Source: Flavobacteriales bacterium (lineage in GTDB: Bacteria > Bacteroidota > Bacteroidia > Flavobacteriales_F > PHOS-HE28). Taken from it: a stretch of DNA of 64,000 bases. The notes below the pieces were generated by a model. The model did not search any database. It was not told the origin of the DNA and worked only from the letters and a program-made list of their open reading frames with translations. Within the stretch, counting starts at the first letter, position 1; each line of letters opens with the position of its first letter. The position numbers were made by a program, and so were the translations under genes. Location of the stretch: positions 44,269-108,268 of the forward strand of contig JADZAC010000065.1 in assembly GCA_020852835.1 (NCBI GenBank), written 5' to 3'. Below are positions 35,135 through 43,376 of the stretch, piece after piece.

Positions 35135-35365
35135 ATGATCGACCGCATCAAAACCTACTTTGAGCACCATGCCTTCGGCGTGTGCGAATGGTGGGCCCAC
35201 AAGCTCAACATCAAAACGGAACAGGTGCGGCTCAGCTTCATCTACTTGGGTTTTGCCACGGCGGGCCTGAACATCGTGGCCTACCTGGTGATGGCCTTCG
35301 TGCTCCACCACAAGGAGCGGATCAAGCGGCCCTTCCAACGGCGCAGCACCGTTTGGGAATGGTGA
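35135..35365 (+). CDS. PspC-domain membrane protein
   Basis: 76 residues. FGVCEWWAHKLNIKTEQVRL followed by SFIYLGFATAGLNIVAYLVM is the PspC domain, with one or two transmembrane helices (about residues 32-58) and a basic tail. Stand-alone PspC proteins act in envelope stress. No PspA partner is nearby, so the role here is uncertain. The DUF1456 gene follows 7 nt later, so both are probably co-transcribed. Confidence 0.85.
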   Translation: MIDRIKTYFEHHAFGVCEWWAHKLNIKTEQVRLSFIYLGFATAGLNIVAYLVMAFVLHHKERIKRPFQRRSTVWEW

Positions 35366-35372
35366 ACCGGGG

Positions 35373-35603
35373 ATGACCAACAATGACATCCTCAAAAAGC
35401 TGCGCGTGGCCCTCAAGCTCCACGACACCGACATCGTGAAGATCCTCGCCTTGGTGGATTTCCACATGACCACCAGCCAGGTGAACGACCTGTTCCGAAA
35501 GGAAGACCATCCCAAGTACATGGAGGCCGGCGACCAGGTGCTGCGCAACTTCCTCAACGGCTTGGTGATCCACCTGCGCGGACCAATGCCGCAGAAGAAC
35601 TAG
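35373..35603 (+). CDS. DUF1456 (YehS-like) protein, single-domain form
   Basis: 76 residues. NDILKKLRVALKLHDTDIVK and MTTSQVNDLFRKEDHP match the first half of the YehS family. The family commonly has two tandem copies of this domain (about 150 residues), and here only one is present; the frame ends normally at TAG 35603 before a repeat cluster. The function is unknown. Confidence 0.8.
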   Translation: MTNNDILKKLRVALKLHDTDIVKILALVDFHMTTSQVNDLFRKEDHPKYMEAGDQVLRNFLNGLVIHLRGPMPQKN

Positions 35604-35656
35604 CGGCAGGCTGTTGGCTACACTCCATTCCGGCGCACTTCGCCTCTTCGCGTGGG

Positions 35657-35848
35657 CCCCTTGGCGCACTTGGCGTCTTGGCGGTAACCTCGCATTCTTG
35701 GCGCCTTCGCGTCTTTGCGTGAGCCCCTTGGCGCACTTGGCGTCTTGGCGGTAACCTCGCACTCTTCGCGCCTTCGCGTGATCCCCTTGGCGTGCTTGGC
35801 GTCTTGGCGGTTGCCCGGCATTCTTGGCGCCTTGCGTCTTCGCGTGAG
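35657..35848. repeat. Three imperfect ~60-67-bp tandem units rich in CTTGGCGTCTTGGCGGT
   Basis: Units start at 35657, 35724 and 35783, each CCCCTTGGCG, then CTTGGCGTCTTGGCGG, and ending in a CCTTCGCG or CCTTGCG motif. Within units CTTGGCG recurs every 9-10 nt. The region 35604-35868 separates DUF1456 from the convergent vWA gene and contains no credible gene. Confidence 0.85.
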
Positions 35849-35868
35849 CCCCCTTGACCTGCTTCGCG

Positions 35869-37725
35869 TCAACTTCGCTGCAGCACCACCTTGCCACTGA
35901 ACCAATTGCTGCCGTACGGATAGCGGATAAGGTAGATGCCGGTGGCATAAGCGCTGAGGTCGATCTGCATGGTGCGCGCGTCCTTCAGTCCCTTCATCAC
36001 TTGCAGCACCTTACCGCTGAGGTCGGTGATGTAGAGCTCGGGGATCTCCGCATCCGCCGTGATGTTCACCAAGCCGGAGGTCGGGTTCGGCCAGTAGCTC
36101 CACCGAAGTGTGGCTTGCCCCGGGCCTCCTTCGGGAATGGCCGTGGTGCTGTCGGAGGAAAGGGGCGCTTGCACCGTGGAATCCGGATAGTCCAACGCCA
36201 GTTCGGGGAGCTGCTGTTGGCAATCGGGCATGTACGTGAAGCTTTTCAGGATGCGCACCAGCAGGCCGTTCAGTTTTTCCACTTCAAACTTGTCCGTGCT
36301 GGGAGCTGTATGCGGCCGCCCCACACCGCTGTGGTCGGTGAGGAAGGTGTAGCTGCCGTTGGTGGCCAAGGCCAAGCTGCGCATCAGGTATTCGGTGCCC
36401 TTGTCCGTGCCGCTGGCGGCCACCGGCACGATGCGGATGCCCTTGGCTGCTGCCTGTGCCGCCAGTTCGCGCATGCGCTGCTTCACCGCCGGGGTGAGGT
36501 GCGGCCCCGCGTCCAGCACGAAGAAGAGGATCCGCGCACGGGCGGTGGTGCTCCACGAAAGGCCGTTGATCGCGCTGTCCAGGGCGATCTCCACGGCCTC
36601 CGGCGTATCACCGCCGCCGTCGGCGCGCTGGGCCGAAATGAAGTTCACCGCCGTGGAGAGCACCGGCGTGAAGTCCATGCTGCGCGTGGTGTATTCATCA
36701 TTGGTGCCCGCGTCGCGGTAAAATACGTTGGCGAAGCGGAAGCTGAGCTGGTCGCCGATGCGCTTGCTGCGGTAGATGATGTCATTCATCTCCGCCTTCA
36801 AAAAGTCGATCTCGTCCTGCATGGAGCCGGTGGCATCCACCAAGAATGCCACGTCCACGGCCTCGCTCGGGCCGCACGGCATGTCTACCACCAAGCGGTT
36901 CACCTTCCGGGTGAAGGGTTGCGCATCCTCCACACGGAAGCTCCGCCCTCCGTATTCCACGTGCAGCTGCAAGCGCTCCCGTTCCGAGGTGTCCAGCGCA
37001 TCCAGCGAGGCCCAGAGCTCGGCTTTCCCCGTGTTGTCGGTGTGCGCCTGGTAGAGCACATCGCTTCCATGCACAAGCCGTACGTGTGCATCGGTCAAGG
37101 GCAGGCCCTGCGGCGTTTGCAGGGCCAGGGTGTAGCGGCCGTTGGGCGCCATGCCCCACGCCTTGCGCAAGCCGGACAGGGCCTCGGCCGAGAGATCCGT
37201 CCATTGTTGCCACTTGGCGAAATCATTCACCTCACCGGCGGTGAGCACGCCCTCGGACGCGCCTGTGGTGCGGGAGTTGAATGTGCCGGGCCACGAAGCG
37301 TTTGCGGGGGCGAACTCCCCGCCACTTGTGCGGGCATGGCGGCCGTAATCCGGCGCGGCGTCCGCCATGGAGTAGGTGGTCATCACTTTGCTCTCGTTGG
37401 TAAGGGCGGCACCTTTCGGCGTGCCGGTTTCCTTGGCCACGGCAAAGTCCACCTTCTCGTCGGCCTTCACCCGCACGGTCTTCGTGCTGCTCACGTAGCC
37501 GTCGTAGCTCACCACGCAGCGGTACAGGCCGGTGTCCAGGCGGACGTTGAAGTTGCCGTAGCGGTCGGTAAGCACCGAGGCTACCAACTTGTCGCCGCGG
37601 TAGATGTCCACATTGCCGTAGCCCAAGCTGGCGCTCCCAGTGCCCGCGTTGAGGTTGCCGCTGATGGATTGTGCGCAGAGCGCGGAGTAGAGGAGGGTAG
37701 AGAGGAAAAGCACAATGGATCGCAT
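35869..37725 (-). CDS. Secreted von Willebrand factor A protein with T9SS sorting domain
   Basis: 618 residues. Signal peptide RSIVLFLSTLLYSALCAQ, a carboxypeptidase-regulatory-like beta-sandwich (GNVDIYRGDKLVASVLTDRY) and a middle region with a second sandwich come first. The vWA domain is at about 290-490 (VDVAFLVDATGSMQDEIDFL, ARILFFVLDAGPHLTP). The metal site is D-A-T-G-S, not the canonical D-x-S-x-S. The C-terminal T9SS domain is WPNPTSGLVNITADAE, ITDLSGKVLQVM, YATGIYLIRYPYG. A surface adhesion or scaffold role is plausible. The region 37726-37901 upstream has repeats but no gene. Confidence 0.88.
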   Translation of the reverse strand: MRSIVLFLSTLLYSALCAQSISGNLNAGTGSASLGYGNVDIYRGDKLVASVLTDRYGNFNVRLDTGLYRCVVSYDGYVSSTKTVRVKADEKVDFAVAKETGTPKGAALTNESKVMTTYSMADAAPDYGRHARTSGGEFAPANASWPGTFNSRTTGASEGVLTAGEVNDFAKWQQWTDLSAEALSGLRKAWGMAPNGRYTLALQTPQGLPLTDAHVRLVHGSDVLYQAHTDNTGKAELWASLDALDTSERERLQLHVEYGGRSFRVEDAQPFTRKVNRLVVDMPCGPSEAVDVAFLVDATGSMQDEIDFLKAEMNDIIYRSKRIGDQLSFRFANVFYRDAGTNDEYTTRSMDFTPVLSTAVNFISAQRADGGGDTPEAVEIALDSAINGLSWSTTARARILFFVLDAGPHLTPAVKQRMRELAAQAAAKGIRIVPVAASGTDKGTEYLMRSLALATNGSYTFLTDHSGVGRPHTAPSTDKFEVEKLNGLLVRILKSFTYMPDCQQQLPELALDYPDSTVQAPLSSDSTTAIPEGGPGQATLRWSYWPNPTSGLVNITADAEIPELYITDLSGKVLQVMKGLKDARTMQIDLSAYATGIYLIRYPYGSNWFSGKVVLQRS

Positions 37726-37843
37726 GGTGGGCGGATGTGGTTGGAATTACCACCCGGTACACGCCAGTTGCGGCCGGGTTCGATTCCAGGGCATTCACAC
37801 GAAACGGATCGCTTGGCGCCTATGCGGTCCCCATTCAATCATG

Positions 37844-37870
37844 CCACCTACCACCTACCACCTACCACCT
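37844..37870. repeat. Heptamer tandem repeat (CCACCTA) x 3.9
   Basis: Three full copies and six bases of a fourth lie 18-44 nt before the TACCTTCG promoter-like box of the downstream SDR gene. Copy-number slippage here could alter promoter context. Confidence 0.85.
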
Positions 37871-37901
37871 GCATTCACAGCGGCTCCTACCTTCGCCCGC
37901 C

Positions 37902-38804
37902 ATGCGCATCCACATCACCGGAAGCAACGGCCTGCTGGGCCAGAAACTGATTGCTGCACTGCGCAACGATACCGACGTGGAACTGCTGGCCACTTCACGC
38001 GGGGAGGACCGAACTGTGGATCAATTGGGCACGCGCTACCGTTCCGTGGACATCACCCAGCAGCCAGCCGTGGACGCGGCCTTTGACGCCTTCCGCCCGC
38101 AGGTGGTGATCCACACCGCCGCCATGACCAACGTGGATGCTTGTGAGCTGGACCCCGCAGCCTGCCAGCTGCAGAACGTCACCGCTACCGAACACTTGGT
38201 GCAGGCCGCCAAACGGCACGGCAGCCACTTCATCTTCCTCAGCACCGACTTCATTTTCGATGGAAAGCACGGCCCGTACCAGGAAGAGGACCGGCCCGCC
38301 CCGTTGAGCATCTACGGCCACAGCAAGTTGGACGGCGAGCGCCTGGTGCAGCAGGCCGGGTTGGAGCGTTGGGCCATTGCCCGCACCATCATTGTGTACG
38401 GCATTGCGAAGGGGTTGAGCCGGAGCAACGTGGTGCTCTGGGCGAAGGGTGCGCTGGAAAAAGGCACCCCCATCAGCGTGGTGGACGATCAGTGGCGCAT
38501 GCCCACCTTGGCCGAGGATTTGGCCGATGGCTGTATCCGCATCGCCAAGCAGCAGGCCACGGGCATCTTTCACCTCAGTGGCCCGGACGGCATGAGCATC
38601 CTGGAACTGGTGCAGCGCGTGGGCGCCTTTTTCAAGCTGCCCACCACGGGGGTAACGCCGGTGAAAAGCGACAGCCTGGGCCAGCCCGCCAAGCGTCCGC
38701 CCGTTACCGGCTTTGTGCTGGACAAGGCCCGCCGCGAGCTGGGCTATGCCCCGCGCGGCTTTGAGGAAGGCCTCGCCATTTTGCGGGATCAACTGGAAGC
38801 ATAG
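37902..38804 (+). CDS. dTDP-4-dehydrorhamnose reductase-like SDR (RmlD family)
   Basis: 300 residues. ITGSNGLLGQKLIAAL is the NAD(P)-binding Rossmann loop (GxxGxxG). VVIHTAAMTNVDACELDPAAC and FLSTDFIFDGKHGPY follow, and YGHSKLDGE is the YxxxK catalytic pair. No rhamnose genes rmlA, rmlB or rmlC are nearby, so the sugar-nucleotide substrate is open. ATG 37902 is chosen because TACCTTCG (37888-37895) ends 6 nt earlier; the longer frame to 37737 crosses the heptamer repeats. Confidence 0.85.
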   Translation: MRIHITGSNGLLGQKLIAALRNDTDVELLATSRGEDRTVDQLGTRYRSVDITQQPAVDAAFDAFRPQVVIHTAAMTNVDACELDPAACQLQNVTATEHLVQAAKRHGSHFIFLSTDFIFDGKHGPYQEEDRPAPLSIYGHSKLDGERLVQQAGLERWAIARTIIVYGIAKGLSRSNVVLWAKGALEKGTPISVVDDQWRMPTLAEDLADGCIRIAKQQATGIFHLSGPDGMSILELVQRVGAFFKLPTTGVTPVKSDSLGQPAKRPPVTGFVLDKARRELGYAPRGFEEGLAILRDQLEA

Positions 38805-38815
38805 CTTCACGGCGC

Positions 38816-39775
38816 ATGGCGCGCCGAAGACAACATAGGAACTGGCGGGAGGAGCTCAAGGACCTCTTCGCCATGCACAAGGGCGAACGCTCGGCATTTG
38901 TGATCGTGCTGGCGCTGTGCTTGGTGGCCGCCGCCTGGGTCACATGGGAACAATGGATCCGCCCGCCGATGCTCGCCGATCGTGAAGCCATCCGCGTGGT
39001 ATGGGCGTCCATGCGCGATTCCACCGGCCGGGCCGAAGACCGAAGGCAACAACCGGAGGACGAAGTGCGGCTCTTCCGCTTTGACCCCAACGGATTGCCG
39101 ACGGACCAGTGGCTGCTGCTTGGCTTGAGCGAACGCCAGGCCGCCTCCATCCACCGTTACGAATCCCGCGGCGGACGATTTCGCACCAAGGCCGACTTGG
39201 CACGCATGCGTGTGATCGACCCGGACCTGTTTGCCCGGTGGGAACCCTACATCTTGCTGCCCGACCAGCTCCCCTCGGGCAAAGCACCCCATGAAGCAAA
39301 GCCCGGGAAATGGCCGGACGACAGCAGCGGTTCACGGCGACCATGGCCGGACAACAGGGGCGCAACCAGCCTGGTGGAGCTGAACAAGGCGGATTCCACC
39401 GCGCTGGTGGCCGTGCGCGGCATCGGGCCGGCCTTTGCCCGCAGCATCCTGCGCTACCGCGACCGCCTGGGCGGATACACCAGCTTGAACCAGTTGCAGG
39501 AAGTTCCCATCCTGCGCAACAAGCCCGATGCAGTCTTCGAGCTGAAAAGCAGGCTCACGGTGGACCCAAGCCTTGCGCGAACTTTCAACTTGAACACCTG
39601 CACGGTGGAGGAGCTCGGCCCGCACCCCTACATGGGCTGGAAGGTGGCCCGTGCGCTCCTGGCCTACCGCGACCAGCATGGTCCGTTCAGGACCGTGGAT
39701 GAGATCTCCGGTTGCGTGCTGGTCACCGACAGCATCCGCCTGCGCATGGCCGCCTACCTCACCATTGACGAATGA
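38816..39775 (+). CDS. Helix-hairpin-helix membrane-anchored protein (ComEA-like repeats)
   Basis: 319 residues. A basic N-terminus is followed by a transmembrane helix (AFVIVLALCLVAAAWVTW, about residues 27-44). Three HhH-type units then follow: LLGLSERQAASIHRYESRGG, NKADSTALVAVRGIGPAFAR and LNTCTVEELGPHPYMGWKVA. This architecture is typical of Bacteroidota ComEA-like proteins thought to bind DNA at the membrane. A competence role is not shown. It lies 11 nt after the SDR stop and may share its transcript. Confidence 0.85.
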   Translation: MARRRQHRNWREELKDLFAMHKGERSAFVIVLALCLVAAAWVTWEQWIRPPMLADREAIRVVWASMRDSTGRAEDRRQQPEDEVRLFRFDPNGLPTDQWLLLGLSERQAASIHRYESRGGRFRTKADLARMRVIDPDLFARWEPYILLPDQLPSGKAPHEAKPGKWPDDSSGSRRPWPDNRGATSLVELNKADSTALVAVRGIGPAFARSILRYRDRLGGYTSLNQLQEVPILRNKPDAVFELKSRLTVDPSLARTFNLNTCTVEELGPHPYMGWKVARALLAYRDQHGPFRTVDEISGCVLVTDSIRLRMAAYLTIDE

Positions 39776-39872
39776 TCCGGAGCGGAAGCTTGCTTCCGGG
39801 TGCGCTCGGAGCGGTTTACTTTGCAGCCTCGTTCATTCTCAAATTCCCCCAAGGGCAACTATTCAACAAGAC

Positions 39873-41018
39873 ATGGAATTCAGCACTTCTGAAAACGGAC
39901 AAATGATCGCCCAGGCCGTGCGCGACCTGGTTCAACGCGAATTGCGGCCGCATTTGATGGATTGGGACGAGCGCCAGCACATGCCCATCGACCTGTTCAA
40001 ACAGCACTTCGGCCCGGCGGGCATGCTGGGCGTGCTGGTGCCCGAGGAATACGGCGGGGCCGGCCTGGGCTACCACGAATACGTGGACACCATCGTGGAG
40101 GTGGCGCGCGTATGTGGCAGCGTGGGCCTCAGCGTGGCCGCGCACAACTCGCTCTGCACGGGCCACATCATGTACTTCGGCAAAGATGCCCAGAAGAAGA
40201 AGTGGCTTACCAAGCTGGCAACCGGCGAATGGCTCGGCGCATGGGCCCTTACCGAGGCCGGTACCGGCAGCGATGCCATGCGCATGGCCACCACCGCCCG
40301 CAAGGAAGGCAAGGAGTGGGTGCTCAATGGCACCAAGAATTGGATCACCCACGGCATCAGCAGCGACGTGATGGTGGTGATGGCCCGCACCGGTGAACCG
40401 CTCGACAGCCACGGCATGACCGCCTTTGTGGTGGAACGCGGCACCAAGGGCCTGCTGGCCGGTAAAAAAGAGAACAAGCTGGGCATGCGCGCCAGCGAAA
40501 CCGCCGAAGTTATCCTGCAGGACTGCCGCATCCCGGAAGAGAACGTGCTGGGCCAGGTGGGGGAGGGCTTCCAACAGGCCATGAAGGTGCTGGACGGCGG
40601 CCGCATCAGCATTGCGGCATTGGCCTTGGGCATCGCCAAGGGCGCCATGGATGCCAGCGTGGCCTACGCCAAGGAGCGCCACCAGTTCGGGAAGCCGATC
40701 TCCGAGTTCCAGGCCATCAGCTTCAAACTGGCCGACATGGCCACCAAGATCGAAGCCGCCGAGCTGTTGATCCGCAGCGCCAGCGACCTTAAGAACAAGG
40801 GCCAGCGCATGAGCAAGGAGGGCGCCATGGCCAAGTACTACGCCAGTGAAGTGAGCGTGCAGGTGAGCACCGACGCCGTGCAGATCTTCGGCGGATACGG
40901 CTACACCAAGGACTTCCCCGTGGAGAAATTCTACCGCGACAGCAAGCTCTGCACCATCGGCGAAGGCACCAGCGAGATCCAAAAGCTGGTGATCAGCCGG
41001 GATATTTTGCGTGAATGA
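39873..41018 (+). CDS. Acyl-CoA dehydrogenase
   Basis: FAD-dependent alpha,beta-dehydrogenation of acyl-CoA. 381 residues. AWALTEAGTGSDAM and WITHGISSDVMVVMA bind FAD, and RISIAALALGIAKGAMD and QIFGGYGYTKDFPVEKFYRD are signature segments. IGEGTSEIQKLVISR carries the catalytic Glu in the short-chain/butyryl position. Short-chain or branched-chain specificity is likely but not certain. TTACTTTG (39816-39823; one change from consensus) is a possible promoter. The frame extends to 39651 only by overlapping the HhH gene. Confidence 0.93.
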   Translation: MEFSTSENGQMIAQAVRDLVQRELRPHLMDWDERQHMPIDLFKQHFGPAGMLGVLVPEEYGGAGLGYHEYVDTIVEVARVCGSVGLSVAAHNSLCTGHIMYFGKDAQKKKWLTKLATGEWLGAWALTEAGTGSDAMRMATTARKEGKEWVLNGTKNWITHGISSDVMVVMARTGEPLDSHGMTAFVVERGTKGLLAGKKENKLGMRASETAEVILQDCRIPEENVLGQVGEGFQQAMKVLDGGRISIAALALGIAKGAMDASVAYAKERHQFGKPISEFQAISFKLADMATKIEAAELLIRSASDLKNKGQRMSKEGAMAKYYASEVSVQVSTDAVQIFGGYGYTKDFPVEKFYRDSKLCTIGEGTSEIQKLVISRDILRE

Positions 41019-41092
41019 GCGCCATCAACCGTCGGGCCGGGAACCTGTAGCGGGAAACCAGGACCTGCCTTTCACCGGGCAATGCATGGTTC

Positions 41093-41122
41093 TTGCACCG
41101 ATCGGAAGGATCACTATATTTG
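41093..41122 (+). promoter_or_regulatory. rpsU promoter: TTG, 19 nt, TATATTTG
   Basis: TTG at 41093-41095, a 19-nt spacer and an exact TATATTTG at 41115-41122 make a textbook Bacteroidota promoter, 24 nt before the rpsU ATG. Confidence 0.85.
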
Positions 41123-41146
41123 CACCCCCATTCAGAAAAAAGCAAC

Positions 41147-41338
41147 ATGCTGATCATCCCGGTGAAGGAAGGCGAGCCCATCGACAAGGCGTTGAAGAAG
41201 TTCAAGAAGAAGTTCGACCGCACGGGCAAGCTGCGCGAACTGCGCCGCCGCCAGTATTTCACCAAGCCTTCCGTGGAACGCCGCGTGGAAAAGCTGCGCG
41301 CCGTGTACAAGCTGGAGACCTACGGGGGGGAGCAGTAA
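41147..41338 (+). CDS. rpsU: 30S ribosomal protein S21
   Basis: 63 residues beginning MLIIPVKEGEPIDKALKKFK, with the basic KLRELRRRQYFTKPSVERR stretch. This is the usual length and form of S21 in Bacteroidota. In this phylum S21 is implicated in sequestering the anti-SD of 16S rRNA, in line with the absence of SD motifs in this window. It is flanked by a strong promoter and terminator, so it is a monocistron. Confidence 0.95.
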   Translation: MLIIPVKEGEPIDKALKKFKKKFDRTGKLRELRRRQYFTKPSVERRVEKLRAVYKLETYGGEQ

Positions 41339-41380
41339 GCCTGCTTTCACCAGCCCGTTGTAGAGAACAAGCCTTTGCAG

Positions 41381-41413
41381 GCGAACGGACCGCCCGGTCC
41401 GTTCGCCTTTTTT
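41381..41413 (+). terminator. Intrinsic terminator after rpsU
   Basis: An 11-bp perfect stem GCGAACGGACC/GGTCCGTTCGC (41381-41391 with 41396-41406), loop GCCC, followed by CTTTTTT. Confidence 0.95.
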
Positions 41414-41434
41414 GCATGTACACCCGCGCCGCAC

Positions 41435-42337
41435 ATGGTTGATCGCTTCCTGGAACACCTGGCCTATGAGCAGCGTGCCAGCCCGCTTACCGTGCAGGCC
41501 TACCGGCGCGACCTGGGCCAGTTCGCCCAATACCTCCGGCAAGCTTGCGCAGTGGACGGCTTGGCCCAAGCCGATGGCAGGGCGGTACGCGCCTGGATGA
41601 TGGCCTTGATGGAAGGCGGGGTAGGGGCCCGTACGGTGAACCGCAAGCTCAGTGCGTTGCGGGCCTTCTACCGCTTTGCCCGCACCGTGGGTGCCTTGGA
41701 CCGGGACCCCACGGCCTTGATCACACCGCCGAAAACACCCAAACGCCTGCCGGAGTTCGTGCCCGAGCGCAGCATGGCGCAATTGTTCGACCAGCTGACC
41801 TGGCCGGAAGGATTCACGGGCTTGCGGGACAAGCTGGTCATGGAGCTGCTCTATGGAACGGGCATGCGCTTGGCCGAGCTCACCGGCTTGACCCCTTCCA
41901 GCCTCGACCTGGCGCGCGGAACGGTGCGCGTACTGGGCAAGCGCAACAAGGAGCGCATCATTCCCTTGGCCGCGCCGCTGGTGCAGTTGTTGCAGGTGTA
42001 TCTGCCGGCACGGGCCGCGTTGGGGCCGGCAACCGGCAGTGCCCTGTTCCTGAACACCGATGGCAACCCGCTGCCGAGGCGCACCGTACAATCCTTGGTG
42101 AAGCATTACCTTAGTGCGGTCACCACCCAGGATAAACGAAGCCCCCACGTGTTGCGCCACACCTTCGCCACCCACCTGCTCAACCATGGCGCGGACCTCA
42201 ACGCCGTAAAGGAACTGCTGGGCCATGCCAACCTGGCGGCCACCCAGGTGTACACGCACAATACCATTGAGAAGCTCAAGCAAGCCCACCGCCAGGCCCA
42301 TCCGCGCGGCGGGCCCGAAGAACCCTCGCACCTTTAA
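41435..42337 (+). CDS. Tyrosine recombinase, XerC/XerD family
   Basis: 300 residues with an N-terminal SAM-like core-binding domain (MVDRFLEHLAYEQRASPLTV) and a catalytic domain. The catalytic residues are Arg in GTGMRLAELTG, Lys in VLGKRNKERIIPL, HxxR in SPHVLRHTFATHLL, His in ELLGHANLAATQ and Tyr in VYTHNTIEKLK. Length and chromosomal setting between rpsU and hpf suggest the housekeeping Xer enzyme resolving chromosome dimers. Whether it is XerC or XerD cannot be told from this alone. No integrated element adjoins it. Confidence 0.92.
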   Translation: MVDRFLEHLAYEQRASPLTVQAYRRDLGQFAQYLRQACAVDGLAQADGRAVRAWMMALMEGGVGARTVNRKLSALRAFYRFARTVGALDRDPTALITPPKTPKRLPEFVPERSMAQLFDQLTWPEGFTGLRDKLVMELLYGTGMRLAELTGLTPSSLDLARGTVRVLGKRNKERIIPLAAPLVQLLQVYLPARAALGPATGSALFLNTDGNPLPRRTVQSLVKHYLSAVTTQDKRSPHVLRHTFATHLLNHGADLNAVKELLGHANLAATQVYTHNTIEKLKQAHRQAHPRGGPEEPSHL

Positions 42338-42352
42338 AAACACTTTCCTGCC

Positions 42353-42658
42353 ATGAACGTGAACGTGCATTCCCTCCATTTCGACGCCGACATCAAACTG
42401 GTGGACTTCATCAAGGAGAAGCTCGCCAAGCTCACCCTGTTCCATGACAGCATCCTCTCCGGGGATGTCACCTTGCGCGTGGGCCCCGACGGCGAGCGCC
42501 CGGAAAACAAGCACGTGGAGATCCGCCTCAATGTGCCGGGCAACGACCTCTTTGCCAAGCGGCGCGCCACCAGCTTCGAGGAGGCCGCCGTGAACACCAT
42601 TGAGGCCCTGCGCAACCAGGTGGAGAAGGACAAGGCGAAAATGCGCGAAGTGCGCTGA
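42353..42658 (+). CDS. hpf: Ribosome hibernation-promoting factor (HPF/RaiA, short form)
   Basis: 101 residues. VNVHSLHFDADIKLVDFIKE and the basic VEIRLNVPGNDLFAKRRATS match the sigma-54-modulation/RaiA fold that binds the 30S decoding region in stationary phase. The long-HPF C-terminal dimerisation domain is absent. It follows the xer gene by 15 nt and is probably co-transcribed. Confidence 0.9.
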   Translation: MNVNVHSLHFDADIKLVDFIKEKLAKLTLFHDSILSGDVTLRVGPDGERPENKHVEIRLNVPGNDLFAKRRATSFEEAAVNTIEALRNQVEKDKAKMREVR

Positions 42659-42701
42659 CACCTGCTAACCCGCGCCCAGCGGGCGTTTTCAACCTTTAAC
42701 G

Positions 42702-42735
42702 GCGGCCGTGATGCAGATCACGGCCGCTTGTATTT
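42702..42735 (+). terminator. Intrinsic terminator after hpf
   Basis: An 11-bp stem GCGGCCGTGAT/ATCACGGCCGC (42702-42712 with 42717-42727), loop GCAG, then TTGTATTT. A weaker hairpin (CCCGC/GCGGG then GTTTT) precedes it at 42669-42689. The T-run merges into the -33 box of the next promoter. Confidence 0.9.
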
Positions 42736-42763
42736 GGTGGCTTCAGCCTTTTGTATACATTTG
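42733..42763 (+). promoter_or_regulatory. Promoter of the tRNA-tuf-secE-nusG-rpl-rpoBC cluster: TTTG, 19 nt, TACATTTG
   Basis: TTTG at 42733-42736, 19-nt spacer, exact TACATTTG at 42756-42763. It lies about 70 nt before the first tRNA. No equally good promoter was seen in the intergenic gaps before rpoC. Confidence 0.85.
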
Positions 42764-42831
42764 CAGGCCCAATTCCGGGGGTATGCATGCTCCGGAAGCG
42801 GGCCGGAAGTGTTCTTTTCCTTGCTGTACAC

Positions 42832-42904
42832 GCCAATGTAGCTCAGCTGGTAGAGCAGCTGATTTGTAATCAGCCGGTCGGGGGTTCGAGTCCCTTCATT
42901 GGCT
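42832..42904 (+). tRNA. tRNA-Thr (anticodon TGT)
   Basis: 73 nt. Acceptor GCCAATG pairs with CATTGGC. The anticodon stem GCTGA/TCAGC encloses TTTGTAA, giving TGT at 42865-42867. The T-arm contains GGTTCGAGTCC. CCA is not encoded. Confidence 0.97.
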
Positions 42905-42919
42905 CCGTGAAAGGACCAT

Positions 42920-43002
42920 GGGGAGATACCCAAGCGGCCAACGGGGGCAGACTGTAAATCTGCTGTCTTACGACTTCGTAGGTTCGAATCCTGCTCTCCC
43001 CA
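42920..43002 (+). tRNA. tRNA-Tyr (anticodon GTA)
   Basis: 83 nt, class II with a long variable arm. Acceptor GGGGAGA pairs with TCTCCCC. The anticodon stem GCAGA/TCTGC encloses CTGTAAA (GTA). The T-loop is GTTCGAATC. CCA follows directly at 43003-43005. Confidence 0.96.
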
Positions 43003-43048
43003 CCATTTCTCACGGAGCCATCACCGGGCCACCGGTACCGGATACCAA

Positions 43049-43121
43049 GCGGGAGTAGCTCAGTTGGTAGAGCATCAGCCTTCCAAGCTGAATGTCGCGG
43101 GTTCGAATCTCGTCTCCCGCT
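43049..43121 (+). tRNA. tRNA-Gly (anticodon TCC)
   Basis: 73 nt. Acceptor GCGGGAG pairs with CTCCCGC. The anticodon stem TCAGC/GCTGA encloses CTTCCAA (TCC). The T-loop is GTTCGAATC. Confidence 0.97.
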
Positions 43122-43173
43122 CTACCGCCATGGCCCCGCTTCCAGGGGCCCCGGCACCAACGACAATACAAAG

Positions 43174-43245
<72 letters not shown>

Positions 43246-43376
43246 CCAGGCCTGGGCAACCAGGCCCGATCATCAGCAGCAGCCGGCACAGGCACGTACA
43301 GAAAGGAAGGGCACCAACCCGGACCAAACGTGAACAGAGCAACACCAACCGACCACAATCACCCATAAGGATACCC

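Noticed and set aside
37730..37802. Possible tRNA suggested by GGGTTCGATTCC near 37780
   Set aside because: No matching 5' acceptor arm or anticodon stem was found in the 75 nt before it. The T-stem has a mismatch.
41435..42337. Integrase of a mobile element
   Set aside because: Its length, intact Xer motifs and setting between rpsU and hpf fit the housekeeping recombinase. No attachment-site duplication or cargo is seen.
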